DNA of 64,000 bases from positions 186,001 through 250,000 of the forward strand of contig JAEUWP010000316.1 of assembly GCA_018524725.1 (NCBI GenBank), in the 5' to 3' direction. The notes beneath the pieces are model-generated. The model had not been told where the DNA came from and did not search any database. It saw only the letters and a list, made by a program, of their open reading frames with translations. Position 1 is the stretch's first letter. Every line of letters begins with the position of its first letter. Shown here piece after piece: positions 34,570 to 47,329 of the stretch. The DNA is from Podaxis mareebaensis. Its lineage: Eukaryota; Basidiomycota; Agaricomycetes; Agaricales; Agaricaceae. A program made the position numbers and the translations under genes.

Positions 34570-37500
34570 TTAGACGCCATAGCGAGCAGCCAAACGATCC
34601 CGGATAACTGGAGGGAACGACGCCATCTGTGCTGCCCATCCTGCTTCATCATGCTGCTTAAATCCTTGGAGAAGGGTCGTGAACATGCTGTTGAGTTCTG
34701 GCGAGGGTTGATTCCAACGGATAATGGAATTGCAGAACCACAACAAACTCTGAATTTCGTAGATCGATCCATCAGCATTATTCGAGATTTGAAGAATGGG
34801 TGAAGTGCTTGCCTTGGCGATGCCGGCAGGGTTTGTCTGCACAAGTGTGCAGAGACCACGGAACGCCGAATCCTTCTCATCATTGTCACGAATCTCGTAC
34901 AAGGCCTGGCACCAAGCCTGAGCGAACTCGGGTAGATGGGGCGCCACGAGTACAGGGTGCATGAGACCGATTCGACCTATCGACACAGCTGCATTCTCAT
35001 GCAGACTTCGGGGCGCCTTGGGATGCAATAAAATGGGAATAAGCCGCGAGATAAGCGGATTGACCCATTGCTGAAACTCGGGATCATCTACGGATTTCCG
35101 AGGGAGTTAGGCAAGTTCCTATACATACATACAAACAAACACTCACCCCGACCATACCGCAATGCAACTTCACCAACTGACCATGCGGCATTATTCGAAG
35201 CGCTGATGAATTCAAACTTAGGCTCCGGATCAAGTTGCTGGATTAACTCCTGCATGATGCCCGGCATGTGCGGACGCAGCAACACGAAGCATCCCATAGC
35301 CATGTCACCAACAAGCGCATACGCAGACTGCCTGACCGGGGCCTGCGGATGTTTCAAGCAGAACGTCAACAGACTAAGCATATTCGGATTGCTAGCCGTG
35401 ATGAATGGCTCCAGGGCCATTCCCAAGCCCTGGGTGAGACCAGAGAGCAGGTCAAGTGCAACGACCAGGAATGAGCCTCCAGGCTCATCAAGGTCTGGGT
35501 TCTGTTGGAATTGTTGGTACTGGAGGAGTGATTGATGGATGATGTGATTGCAACGTTCGAATACCGGACCAGCATAAGGCAAGAACGCTTGCCCCATGGC
35601 AATAGTTACGGAAGCAAGACACTAAGATCGTGATTAGGGAAAGGGTTCGGTTAGATGGGTCGATATGTGCTAACCTCTAACAGGGGAATCAAGTCTTCAT
35701 CGTCATCCTTTAGCTTGGCCCAACGATTTGTCAACGGTGGCATCAGTATATCAACATAAGTTGGGTTTGCCAATGCACGGCCGACAGCATCAGCCAAAGT
35801 ACCAACAGCATCGTACAAGATCAACATGTTTTTGTGTTGATATTTCTCGAAAGCGAAGACTAAGTTCCTGAGGACAGGCTCCAAGTAAGGTGCAAGCTCT
35901 GGCCCGGCATCCTCTTCAAGGGTAGCGAAGGCACTACACCCCGCTTCCTGAACCCGCTTGTTGTTATCCAGAACCATGCGCAGGAGCTAGCGCATTCGAT
36001 CAGCCGTGATTGACCATCAGATATCATAGACCACGTACACCCTCCATGGTTGGGATGAAATAGAGCCGCTTGTGCTCTTCTGATAGGGGCTGGGTGCACC
36101 AGCTAGCATAACGACCAAGGGTCCAGCAGGTAATTGATCGCACAAGGGGCTAGGCAATGAAGTTAGAAGGTCTAACACCTGGCCGGAAAGCACATCATTC
36201 ACCTTAGGGTCATTGAGAGTATTAATGAGGTACGGGATCAACGTCGGAAGGTGCGGTTCAATGGCCTCGATACAACCTATGATGGCATCATAAGGGACGA
36301 CGCCAGGCGAGGAATATTGGAGAGAACCAACGTACCTTCAGCCATGGCTCCCAAAGCCAAAATGCCACTTTCTCTCTGCAACCAATCTTGACTCCATAAT
36401 TTCTCCTTTAGGGGGCCAAGAAGAACGTTGAGAAGATCACCGCTAAATCTGACAGCGAGAACATCAAGAGCAGCCGCAGCGCATTTACGCAGGTTCCATT
36501 CCGTTGACATCTCGTCCGCAAAGTCGTCATCGTACTCGTCATAATCTTCCTCGTCGTCCGAATCAATTGTCTCTTCACCATAGGCACCAATGCGCGGTTT
36601 TTGTTGTTGGGCATTGGGGTCCGTGCTCTCCCGCTCCAGGCCGTGAGCTTTGGCTCCGTAATGGCGTGGCTTAATATCAGACTCCTTGTCTGGAACGGCA
36701 GCATCCTCTGCGTCGCCCTCTAACCACAAAAGGTCGTCCTCGCCGTAAACCATACAGTCCAAAAGTACCGGCGCAACCTTTCCCAAAAGGGGGTGCAGAT
36801 AAGGTGCCAGATCGGCATCCTCAGCAAACGTAAGCCAAAACTCGCAAGCCTCCAACGCGACATTCTCGTTCTTATCCTTTGTGGAATAGAGCATATACTC
36901 CGCGACGTTGGTCATTTCGGGCATGAGCTTCTCTGGGCGAGCTGCGAGAAGGAGAACGAGGGCCTGACACACATGACGGCGAACCGAGGGATCGTCATCA
37001 GATGCTCGCTTGAAGAGGCAAGCGATGAAGCTGTCGATATGGACGAAGAGGGACTGGCAATTGATTGGGACAAAATATGAAAGACACGCTACCGCATGCG
37101 ACCGCATCTTGGCCGAGGGATGCTCAGAGAGCATGAGGAATTTGGGGATCATGTAGTCGAGTGGGCGAGTCCCGCTAATTTCTACGTCCATCTTGCGCGG
37201 ATAGTCCTCACAAGCCTTCTCAAGGGCATTAAATGCAGCCTGGAAATTGTATTAGTAATTATTACAATATAATTGCTGGGGGCGAGGGACAGGCCCCAGG
37301 TCAAGGTGTGGCAAGACCAGACCAGTGGCTGGGAAGGTTCCTGGCCCAAGAATATTACGTGTTGAAGGGTCGCTCACCTCTTGCCTATCCAAATCGGACG
37401 CATCCAACGCGTTCACCAGCTGCTGCAGACACTCTGGCCAGTTCCTGGGCTCAAGAACACCGAGGAAGGCGACAATATCCTGACTCGCGGCGTTGCGAAT

Positions 37501-37877
37501 CATGATCGACGGGTCATTGAAGGCCTGCAACACGGCAGACTTGACATACTCCGCAACCGCTGGTGGGGCTTGCAGGATGAGGCGAGAGTTGTTCTTGAGC
37601 AAGTATCCAGCGATGGTGCGTATCCGGTCCTCTTCCTGAGTCATTGAACTAAGGATATAGGCAAGGTATGCGATATATTCCGGGATGCGCGTGAAGGAAT
37701 TGAGTTTCTAGATAATACAGACGCACAAATATGAGCATTCTGGGCACAAAAAGAAGGGCAGAAAAGGATACTTGCTTGGGTGATGGAACGCTGGACAGCG
37801 ATGTTCATGTCGGTAGACTCATGGATGGTGCGCAGAATTTCCTCCAGACCTTGGGGCTGGGGAGTCCATGAAGCCAT
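34570..37877 (-). CDS. KAP104: Transportin (karyopherin beta-2), nuclear import receptor
   Basis: A multi-exon minus-strand gene of roughly 900 codons made of HEAT repeats throughout. The start [18 protein letters not shown] and [12 protein letters not shown] form the Ran-binding N-terminal repeats typical of importin-beta relatives. What marks it as transportin and not importin-beta is the long acidic loop of HEAT 8 (about 36500-36720): [15 protein letters not shown] then [19 protein letters not shown], leading into [18 protein letters not shown]. In Kap-beta2 proteins this loop transmits RanGTP binding to cargo release. Later repeats include [12 protein letters not shown] and [12 protein letters not shown], and the C-terminus reads [19 protein letters not shown]. 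It imports mRNA-binding proteins with PY-NLS signals. No damage seen. Confidence 0.92.
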
Positions 37878-38192
37878 TTTTTCGAGCGACGCGTGAAAAT
37901 ATGGAGAAGAGGGTGGAAGGGAAGAGAATGGGAGAGAGGTGTGGAGGACACTGAGAACAGTAATAAGAGGCAATAATCCAGATATCTTTGTGTACACTTA
38001 TTGATCCCCGTCACAGTCACACCCCATCAGACCCCATCATTTCCACTCTCTTCGAATTTCACGTAACCGCAGAATACCCCAGATCACCTTCATGGCACCA
38101 AATCGATAAGCTAGCGCAATCTCGGCCGCAGCTTCCAGAAGACATCATTCAATATTCGGCCTCGTTGTGAATAATTCCTCAAAAACTACTAT

Positions 38193-39562
38193 CTAGAGTT
38201 TGACATCCCCAACTGGTGCAGGAATGTCAAACGAAGGGCTCTGAATAAAGTCACAATAGAATGCTGTCCAGCCTGCTGTTAACGGGACGACATGGGCTGT
38301 GAAGATGTCTCTGAGTCACAGAAGATCGCCATCGAGGAAGCGAACACTACGCACCTTCCCCATGGACAATCACACGCTTGTTCTCTCCCAAATCAACAAG
38401 AGGCTGTGATCTAGCCATGCGGACAATGGCATCCTTTTTTCCAAGGACATGCAAAGTTGGCGTCCTGTACGAGGGCGTAAAAATCCTCGTAATGACGGGA
38501 TCAATCAATCTAAACCCCGAGATGGCGATACAGAACTGCCTGTCATTCAAATGCCACTTCATCGAACGACATTCGATAGCAACGGTGTTAAGAGAGACTC
38601 ACAGAGGTGGGTGGATAGGCTTTCCGTCGCGAATGAACGGGAGGTACATCCCCGGGCGTTCCAGCTATAGATCGGTACCGTCAAAATGCCTACGTCGAAC
38701 GGTCGACAACAGCACGTACGATGGCAGAAGTAATAGCAGCGAGCGCCGCTCCTTGGCTACATGTTAATGGGGAAAATCAGCGAACTCCAGGAAACAGATA
38801 ATCAAGGCACCAGTTGGCAACCACACAGCCGCTCTGGTGTCCGCAGTCGCGGCATCAAGACTATACTCTACACCGCAGCTGTCGAATCCAAATTCAAATT
38901 ATGTCTGAAAACCCACCTGAACCCAAAGACCCCCTAGAACCGAAACCCAAAAGATCACAAGTCGGTCAGTAACACATTGCCACGAGGTATCCATGTACTC
39001 AACACGCACATCAAACCTCTGCTTCTCTAGAGCAGCTCTGACGACATCCAACGTCTCCCCAAGACCCAAGGCCAACGTTCCATCCTTGTTATAGTCCCAC
39101 CATGTCCTCGGATCTGTCTTCTTCAACTCCTCTCTCAATCCCGGAGCTCGGGGGTTGATCCCCATGTCCTGCGAGAGCGATGGATTCCGAACCGCTGCTT
39201 CGATGATCTCATCCACGTTGACTCCATGCGGGCCGTCAAGAAAGACTAGAGTTGATGTTTGTCATCGCGATCAACATACTTTGAGAGCTGGTATGATGGG
39301 GTATGATGTTGATGATTTAGTGGGGGCTTACTCACCGAGTTCTATCCCCTTCTTGTCGCATTCTTGACAGAATGGTTCTAACTGGATGCGCAAAGTCTCG
39401 GTAGCTGTATTGACTTGCGCTAACAATAGTCGGCTTACCATCTCCTTGAAGCGCCAGCCATTCTGGGTCCATCTAAGCCGTAAGTGTCAATAACTGTAAA
39501 TCCATAGCCGTACCTTTGACTCACCCATGCAATACCAAAACTCTCTTGTTAGGCGACGACAT
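38193..39562 (-). CDS. FSH1: FSH1-family serine hydrolase, paralog a
   Basis: A split gene starting MSSPNKRVLVLHG, with WTQNGWRFKEM in the next exon, the oxyanion region of the FSH (DUF341) alpha/beta-hydrolases. FLDGPHGVNVDEII and TWWDYN follow. The nucleophile motif is assembled across an intron as GFSQG (GVFGFS plus QGAALAAI, about 38750-38930), then PFIRDGKPIHPP, QFCIAISGFRLIDP, PTLHVLGKKDAIV (Asp of the triad) and GHxVPL with the catalytic His as HVVPLTAGW (about 38270). These are small cytosolic esterase-like enzymes of unknown physiological substrate. A more distant paralog in the same orientation follows upstream at 41264-42500. Confidence 0.8.
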
Positions 39563-41263
39563 GACTCTTAATCGAATTCTGCCGAAGATCACGTTGAGCA
39601 ACTATCATAATTAAGCTTCCGAACCAGTCGAATGTGGTCAGGCAAATACAGCATCCCTACCTGACTGTGCTACTAGGTAGTTGGTAGAACCACACTACTT
39701 AACAGGATTGCGACCACGAGAGTGCTCCCACCCATTATCTAATCCACCTTGGTCTCAATCCCGGTTAACACGGCCTGTGAGGACCCGGTAAAAGGGATCT
39801 CCGGCTGACCTATGTGTTCGAAGTACACACCCATGCGTATAAAAATATCCCCCTGGCGCGATTCCTGCATCTGCGGGAAATCAAGTACGGTGCACAAGTC
39901 ACAGCCATTCACCATCACCTAGTAGTACCAGTCAAAAACAATGTAATGGTCTAGGAATACACCATATTTCTACAGATTACAAGGGATTCGTCGGGGCGCC
40001 AGCCTGTTTGCGCGATCCGAGCGCACCAAGACACCTTTTTACTATGCCGACAGGATCAACCTAACCGCTCCTGGGCGGGAGGCACGCCTCATGGAAGTGA
40101 AATACCTCCCGGGGTTCAGAATGCCCCCTCCAAGACACGATGTAGACAATGCTGCGCGGGGCACGCGAACGTAGCAGAATAGTACTGTCAAGCCTTTCCA
40201 ACCCGAACAAACCGCCACGGCAGTGCTTTCGACTGACCACTGTTAAGCGGCGCGACGACGTCCAACGAGTTTCGGATATTTGAGTATTATATCCTTTCAT
40301 TGTGTGGAGGCCAGGAACAGTAAGTACCCTCTTGACCAGAACTTCCAAGTTTGCGAATTATGGACGCGTCGGAGTAGTGAACCCGCTGCAGTGTTTTGCA
40401 GTCCACAAGCTTCTCCGGAATGCCTCTCCTAAACCTTTCTGGAATGGTTTAGCACTCCTCTTGATTTGTTGATCAGGATTTCTATGAGCCGGCAAAAGTG
40501 CCTGAATGATCGAGAAACGGAAGGCGTTAACAGGTGGACAACGGTTGTTCAAGCAGCATCGGAAGTGTAGCGCGTAGACCAATGCCCCTCAACACCCACC
40601 AATCGGTGCTTTAGTCTGACGAGTGGTTTCCGTAGATGGTCCTGGATACATGCTGCCTGGTCCCTCAGTCGACCATCGCCTTGCCTGCACATGGTCCTGC
40701 CGCTTCAGAAGGAGACCCCGGACTCCCACAATATTTGCGTTCTCTGTTATTTATGCGCATTTCTGGTGCGCGGGAAAGCACGTGCAAGGAGTTGGAGAGG
40801 GTCCGCAAAGGGGGCCGATGATGCTCACTGACCAACTACTGCAACATGGCAACAAAAGTACCCTCTTCAGCATGACACACCAGCAACTGACAGCAGAGAA
40901 ACGTTACATACCTACGTGTATTCTAGGATTTTGGGTTATGAGTGAAACACACGGATCCGTCTGACGCCCATCCATGCAGGCCCAACATCGCAACCCCCAC
41001 CTCCACCCAGCCGAAGGCAGAGGTCGTCGGTGTGTAACTTATAGAATAGAACAGCGAGTGTGATCACGACCGTGAGTTGCTTTAGTTGGATAGTATCATA
41101 TGTATCGATTCATGAGAGGCGCCTTGGACGCGAATCGGAAGTACGGCGTTCATCATTGAGGGATAAGGATAACTGTGTGCTCACTTCTCTATGAGGTATT
41201 AAGTTCACTTGACATACTGTATATCCAGAATATTGTTAAAGATGGCAACCGCCTCCTACAGAA
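39563..41263. other. Intergenic between the two FSH1-type genes
   Basis: 1.7 kb with only short ORFs in all frames, none showing a domain or extending across plausible splice sites. No tRNA-like fold was noticed. It should contain the promoter of FSH1 paralog a. Confidence 0.5.
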
Positions 41264-42500
41264 TCACAACTTCTGGGCCACCATATTCGCACTTGGTCCG
41301 CCAGACGGGCCTGACGCCGTAGGTGTAGCAGTACCTGAAGGTGGCGCGGAAGCGGAAGCCAGACCCGGGGAAGGTATATCGCCAAATGGATTCCTCAGGA
41401 ATTCAGCTAGGAATTTCCGCCAATTGCCTTTGGATGGGACAAAATGACCTGTGTGACTGATATCAGAAACCAGAATGCAGTTCGGCAGAGTTGGAAATGG
41501 AAGAACCTCCTTCGTGTTCCTCTATGCGCTTATTACTCGACACTTCGATCAACTTCCTTGAGCGCTCCTCAATTACGACGACATCATTCTTTCCGATAAC
41601 GTGAAGCGTAGGCGTCGAGTATGATGGCGTAAACAGGGGGTCACATATTGGGTCAGTAAGTTTGAAACCCGAGACGGCTATGCAAAATTTCCTGTGGATG
41701 ATCCCAAGTCAAGGTCGACGCTGAAATCCAAGGTATACATAGAAGACGAGACGCACAAAGGTGGATGCGGTGGCTTCCCATCCACCAAAAATGGTGGATA
41801 CGTTTCCGGTTTCTCCAATAACGCAGCGACTATCGCAGCAAACGCAGCACCTTGACTGAGTATGAATGGATCATCCCATCAGCATACCGTGGTGCGCTGC
41901 ATGATTATAAACAGGCTCACCTGAAACCCATGACGCCCTACCCAAGACGTCGGCCTCAACCATCACGGCGAAGAGGGGAACACTCACATCAAAGTTCCTC
42001 GTCTTCAAGACATCTCTCACGACGGCGATACTCTCCTCCAGTCCAACACCCTTCGTACGTTCCGGGTTTGGCCTCCACCACGCGCGAGGTGTAAGGGTAG
42101 GATCTTGTTCTTGCTCAATCTCTTGTTCGTTCGATTGCACTTCGAAACCGAGCGCGGGGTTGCGTGCGTGTGCGCTGATAAGGTCGACAGGTTGGAGGAC
42201 GTGTGGTGCGTCAATGAACACTATGCAGAGGGCGTTTGTTAAGCGCGAGTGTGATATGCATGGTGGCAAGCTGGAGTACCAAGCTCGATGTCTTTGGCTT
42301 CTTTCCTCAAGGCACCCAGCTAATGGTTTCATTAATTTAATTCTTGCCCGGCCGTATGAAGTCTGGACACCACCTACCCTCTTACTGAATATGTTCGCAT
42401 TCTGTGAATACCTGAATGATGGTCGTATCAATGTTATTGTATAAAGAGAGCCGCCGATTGCTCACCCATGCAGAACCAGAACTGTGCGCTTCGCAGCCAT
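41264..42500 (-). CDS. FSH1-family serine hydrolase, paralog b
   Basis: Starts MAAKRTVLVLHG, then YSQNANIFSKRLGALRKEAK, closer to the classical FSH1 consensus (LHGxxQNxxxF) than paralog a. FIDAPHVLQPVDL follows. The nucleophile GFSQG is built from GVMGFS and QGAAFAAIVAALLEKPE, which flank an intron near 41850-41930. PFLVDGKPPHPP, KFCIAVSGFKLTDP and PTLHVIGKNDVVV (triad Asp) are as expected, and GGHFVPSKGNW gives the triad His. The C-terminus is extended by an Ala/Pro/Ser-rich tail ending NMVAQKL. The two paralogs share gene order and intron positions but differ strongly in sequence, so the duplication is old. Confidence 0.82.
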
Positions 42501-42928
42501 TATATACAATCACGGATTAATGTTCCGGAAGAAGAACTGCCAGTCAAGGAGAGTATGCACAAGATCTGCAAGCGTAGCGTTGAAGTGATGGCCAAGTCAT
42601 TGTGGAGGCAGGGACTCCGGTCCGGCAGGTCAGTTGTACCGGAGAGGTAAATACCATCAGATAACTCACGGTACGTCGATGATCCCAAACCATAACAAAA
42701 TCACAGGTTTCAAAGCATCATCCTTAAACTACAACGAATGTGCTGCATTATACACTGCCAGAGAATACAGGATGAACAGGATGTACTGAAGAAAGATGCG
42801 GGGATAAAATGCAATAGGCTAATTGCTAAGTAGAATGTCGGAAGGATCATATCCGCGATATGAATGGGTGGATATATCATTATGTTCGTCCTGAATAATT
42901 TTAGACTTCCTCTCTAAACTGTTGGCCT

Positions 42929-44126
42929 TTACTCGGAGTATCCATCGTCCTCCCTTATTGTTGGCCGGATCTTCTCGATGAGATTGCTAACGCGCTCATA
43001 AACAGCGAAAACGATGGCCTGACCGGGGGCTACACGGAGCACACGGGGTGTGATACCCTTGTAAAACGACCGGACGCCCTCCTGCTTCCACATATCTGAG
43101 GCAATAGCCATGATCCGCTGGAATGCTGACTGGCCTGGGGTAGCGGTCGCCTTTTGCAGACCTAATGAAGCACGATCGGAATGAATACGTATATGTAATG
43201 ATTGGAGGGAATAAATTAGGAAACATACGGGTTTTGATGGTATCAATCGGGGCATTGGAGAAGGGTCCCATAGCACCTGAAATGAGACCGATAATCATGT
43301 GCTGGTATGACGGAAGTTCGGTGAGGTCAGGCTGCATACGGTGCGCGAACCTCTTGATTTCCTGGTACGCCGTGAAGTTGGCACCTTGGTTTGTTGCTTG
43401 CCGCAGAGCTGTAAGGGAAACACCGCGGTAGAGAGTAGCAACACCCTCCTCTCGGATGATGGTGTAAACGGCATGACCAGCGTTGCGGTATCTTGGGGCT
43501 TCCATTGGATCGGCAAGGGAATGTTGCTGAGCCTGCAACCGAATTTTCACAACCTCCATCGGAGTCACGACAAGCACGGCCTCTGTCGTTCCAGCGCCCA
43601 AACCAGCTGTAAAGTCTCACATGAGAAGATAATAAGATCGTCTTACCGAATGATTTGACGTACCGATGAAGATGTTTCCAACGCTGGTCTTTCCTGTAGA
43701 CTTATCGGCCAACCAACCCTTGTATGTCTCAAAACTAGCGAAACGAATGGCCATCTTTGGCACGATACCCGACAATACGGCACCGAGACCCTTGTAGAGT
43801 GCAAGAGGGGTCTCGCGTCTCACGATGTTAACGCCAGTCGCGATAAATCCTCGGGGCCTCGTCTGTACAACTTCGTCAGTAAACAGGGTCACTTGTAATA
43901 ATTGAAACAATGACGATGAACTCACTCCGGGTGTTCGTCCAGACTTTGAAAGTTGCATCCGGACCTTGATAGTGTCGAGGGGCTGACATGCCAGCTACAA
44001 GCGCAGTGAGTACATACATCTCGGGCAAAGTAGCAAACAACTTACAGCCTCACATGCGCCAGCAATACCACCAGCGGTGATGTGGGTGGCGAACCCGACA
44101 GGTTTCTTGTTACTGTTCCGAGACAT
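42929..44126 (-). CDS. SFC1: Mitochondrial succinate/fumarate carrier
   Basis: Mitochondrial carrier family protein with three tandem modules and six membrane helices. Each module carries a Px[DE]xx[KR]x[KR] signature: QPLDTIKVRMQ, TPMEVVKIRLQAQ and APIDTIKTRLQ. The second-repeat TPMEVVKIRLQAQ and MAIRFASFETYKGW match yeast Sfc1/Acr1, which exchanges cytosolic succinate for mitochondrial fumarate and supports growth on acetate or ethanol. Third-module residues include KQEGVRSFYKGITPRVLRV and PGQAIVFAVYERV. The first exon starts MSRNSNKKPVGFATHITAGG. Assignment within the family rests on this resemblance; a citrate or related dicarboxylate carrier is the alternative. Confidence 0.8.
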
Positions 44127-45472
44127 GATTCAGAGGTTTGAGCGACGTCGTGCCCAAGGTGTGGAGGTCACTGGAGTACGATCAAAAGGACATTCAAATG
44201 ACGACTTGGAGGGGATTATAAGACTCGGAGCGAAGTGCGCTTCTCGGGCGGATTTAACATGTGAATGGCAGCCAAACTGGACCTATCCGTTCCCGGCTGT
44301 GGGACCAAGAGCTACCACGTTAGCCAATAAATTCTTCCCTAGAGCCGTTATTGCCTCCCATGCGGATATCCGCTCTTTTTCCACTCCACTAGGCGGGCTG
44401 CTGGTGCGTCCCCTTAAGTAGTGTAGTCATCAATAGTCGAGGTGTCCGCTAATTAAACCTCCGTTAACGTTGATAAAAGGTTCTATTCGGATCAGCCCGC
44501 ATATCTCCTTGTGCGCTTGCCCAGCGCCTATATGCACACACGCGCATCGGATAAATTAGGTCTACAAGATAATTCAAGTCTGGTCACAGCGCAGCAAGGT
44601 AACACTCAACTTCTTCACCACCACCACCACCTTCGTCCTTCCCGCGCCAGCCCCCATCTCATCAGTGGTCGCCCTGAAGGGTGAGCTGGGATGGAGTAGC
44701 CTTTGGTCACTGTCGTCAGCCGTCGGGCCGGACCGGAATAACTCTATCGCCTGTCCCACTGCTGTATTCATCATTGGGTGTCTTGTCAGGTCTTGCCCCA
44801 GGCCGCCATTAATCACCGTCACCTCCTTTCCCCACCTTCAAGTCTTTTCTTTGACCCGCGAGAGGGATATAACAAGATATAGCTGATTAGATGCTGATAA
44901 TCGCGCAGGTGGGATATTTGAATGTGTCAAACAACGCGTGGTCGTCCCATTAACCTCTACTTATCAGTGGTTGGGCCGTTCTGGGCTCGAAGACTGACAG
45001 ATGAACGCCATGCATGTGACACGTGCGGAAGACTCGAGGCCTTTCCCTCCAAGACCAGCCAATAGCGATAAGCATCGCAGGGCTTTGGAATTCAACCTTA
45101 CATCTTGAGAGAAATTGGGGTGGCTCAAGGTGAGTTGATCAGCGAATCATGAGTCGCAATCGGAGGGGTGGGTGCCCTATTGTAAGGGCTTCGGCATATG
45201 TTTCTTGCCTAAAATGTCCTTGCTAAGACCACCATATTTGAATTTTAAGGTGGAACCTGGTGGAACAGGGAAGCGCCACGAGGTCAGGACCATATAAATA
45301 GAGGTTGCTTCTTATGGTCAAATGATCTAAGCAAGTGCAATAAATACTGGCTACTTTACACTTTTCTTTCACTCCCTCCTTACCTCTTTCCCAACCTTCA
45401 AGGTTTCATCGCCGAGTTTGAAAGGATTACTCGTAGGGGTTACATACGAAGACCCGTGGGCCTAATAACATC
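44127..45472. other. Intergenic, divergent promoter region
   Basis: 1.35 kb between the carrier gene (minus) and the homeodomain-like gene (plus). Short ORFs only. A CACCACCACCACC tract lies at about 44620-44632. TATA-like AAATAGAGG is near 45297. Confidence 0.45.
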
Positions 45473-46957
45473 ATGCACGCTGATGTCTCTCCACCCCAAA
45501 ACAGTCTCCTTGCCAATCTGAAATTGTCTGGCAAGTCAAACCTTCAACCCGCGCCTACCACACACCATACAGTTGCTTTAAATCATGGCGCAGCGGTAGA
45601 CAAAAAGTCACGCGCAAAGCTCAATAAAGCTGGGACGGCGATTTTGGAAGGTTAAAAAAGTCTCCTTGCTTTGTGGTTCATGGCCCTGACATGTCAGTCT
45701 TCAGACTATGTCAGACTCCACCCGGATGACACACATCCTACAACGGTGACGCAAAAATTTCTATTAGAGCAAGTGCAAGTCAGTATATGCGTTTCCCCGT
45801 TGAAGAAAAACAGCTTCTGACTAAGGTAACCCCTTTCAAAGATGGCACAAAATACCAGTGATATAAAGCTGCTGTCGATTTCGAATTGGTTCAAGCGACG
45901 GCGGATGAAGGGGCAACGACAGCAGTGGCCAGCGCGACTAGGTCAAGAGGTTGTGACACCCCTAACACCTACAAGTCGTGCGTTTTATTATGGCATCAAG
46001 GCAGAGAGGATTTATATAACCTCGCTCTTTCCCAGCAACGACACCGTTTACGGATGAGAACCTTCGCAGTCTGCATACTCTTGTCCAGGCAACACCCGAT
46101 CCAGGACCCGAAGTCCTCGATATCTGGGCGTCGCTCTTTCATGTTACGCGACCGGTCCTCCAATACGCGATCCAGACTATCCTTCCATCCCATTTTCCAT
46201 TGATTTCTCGGACAGCACCAGCTATCTGCCAAAGCCAGCCTGATCAGACAACCGCACTCAAGCCAGACCCTGGGATCGATTCCCAACGCTTACCAACACC
46301 TAGTTCCTTGACACCTGAACCAATCCCTGCAGACCGTTGGTCACATCAAAAGGGGTCACCTGAATACCTAAAGCACGGAATGCCATCTCCTATATCTCCT
46401 AAGCTTGGGTCCCTTCATACAGCAGGGGTGAAATCTCCGCCTTCCCACCACCAGCATAATCACCCGAACCAGGGTGGAACCCATGCACCTGGATCCAGCT
46501 CTATATCCATCCCTGTTGATCAGCGAGCCCTTTTACAGGTGTGTACTTCAGTTGCACCTGCTTAGCTTTCATTTCTTTCTGTTATTCTTGGATCCACATC
46601 TCGACCTTTCCTTTTCGAAACAAAGGCGCTAATTTCGTCCATTCGCAGCCATCGCCTCTTCCCACGCCCGTTTTCCCAGCGGCAAACTTTCAACCTAAAG
46701 CAACACTCGTGGCTCCAAAATCATCAACCTTAGCTCCGCTCACATCGAACCCATTACGCCGCATATCGCCCCTAACAAACGCCATTGCATTGGGCGTTAC
46801 CGACGCTTGTATTGAAGCCGCCAAAGGGAACACTCAACGCACTCCATTACCCAAGACAGCAGCTGAATTCGACGCGCTTTTCGCACTCTATCAAGTAAAA
46901 TTCGAGGAGCTATCTCGCGTACTTGATGCCGCACCCAGGCCAAATGCTCCCAAATAA
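45473..46957 (+). CDS. Homeodomain-like protein with altered recognition helix
   Basis: Best-fit exons: 45473-45650, 45770-45825, an exon from about 45869 to a donor near 45988, one from about 46034 to 46538, and 46651-46957. After a leader (MHADVSPPQNSLLANL) the frame reads KLNKAGTAILEASASQYM, RFPVEEKQLLTK and LLSISNWFKRRRMKGQRQQW, an arrangement like a KN-type homeodomain (helix 1, P-x-E-E-K, WF helix). Position 51, an almost invariant Asn in homeodomains, would be Arg (NWFKRRR). The helix 2-turn segment also seems short, so the splice near 45826 may be wrong. A further conserved-looking block, TDENLRSLHTLVQATPDPG and VLDIWASLFHV, is followed by a Pro/Ser-rich region and a C-terminal helix, EFDALFALYQVKFEELSRVL. 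A diverged DNA-binding protein is likely, but not certain. Confidence 0.55.
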
Positions 46958-47329
46958 CCATCAAAGCTGGAGGATAACACTTGTTTTCTTCGCTGTCATT
47001 CTTCTATGGTCGCACGTGCGCACATTTTATCTTCATTCTTTGACCAACACGCCCACACATATCTATCTCCATACCTCTCATTAGCAGTCATTCATGGTCT
47101 CTGTTGTTCCCCGTCATCACGCGACTCCCCGTGTATATCCTTAATTCCCCTTTGTACCATGCATCCGTATACCACTCTCTGCACTTGTCTTCGATTCCTG
47201 CCCATTACAGCCCTTTAGATATAGCAACCAAATTAGTAGTGTACGATATTACAGCCACCGATACATATATCTAATACCATACATATGACGACGTGGGTAT
47301 AAGAAAGCAACTGAGCAAGAAATACAAGT

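Noticed and set aside
45770..45841. Ultra-short (11- and 16-nt) introns in the homeodomain-like gene
   Set aside because: Their GT...AG borders fit the frame, but ordinary 119-nt and 43-nt introns explain the exons as well, and such short spliceosomal introns are not expected in fungi. cDNA would settle it.
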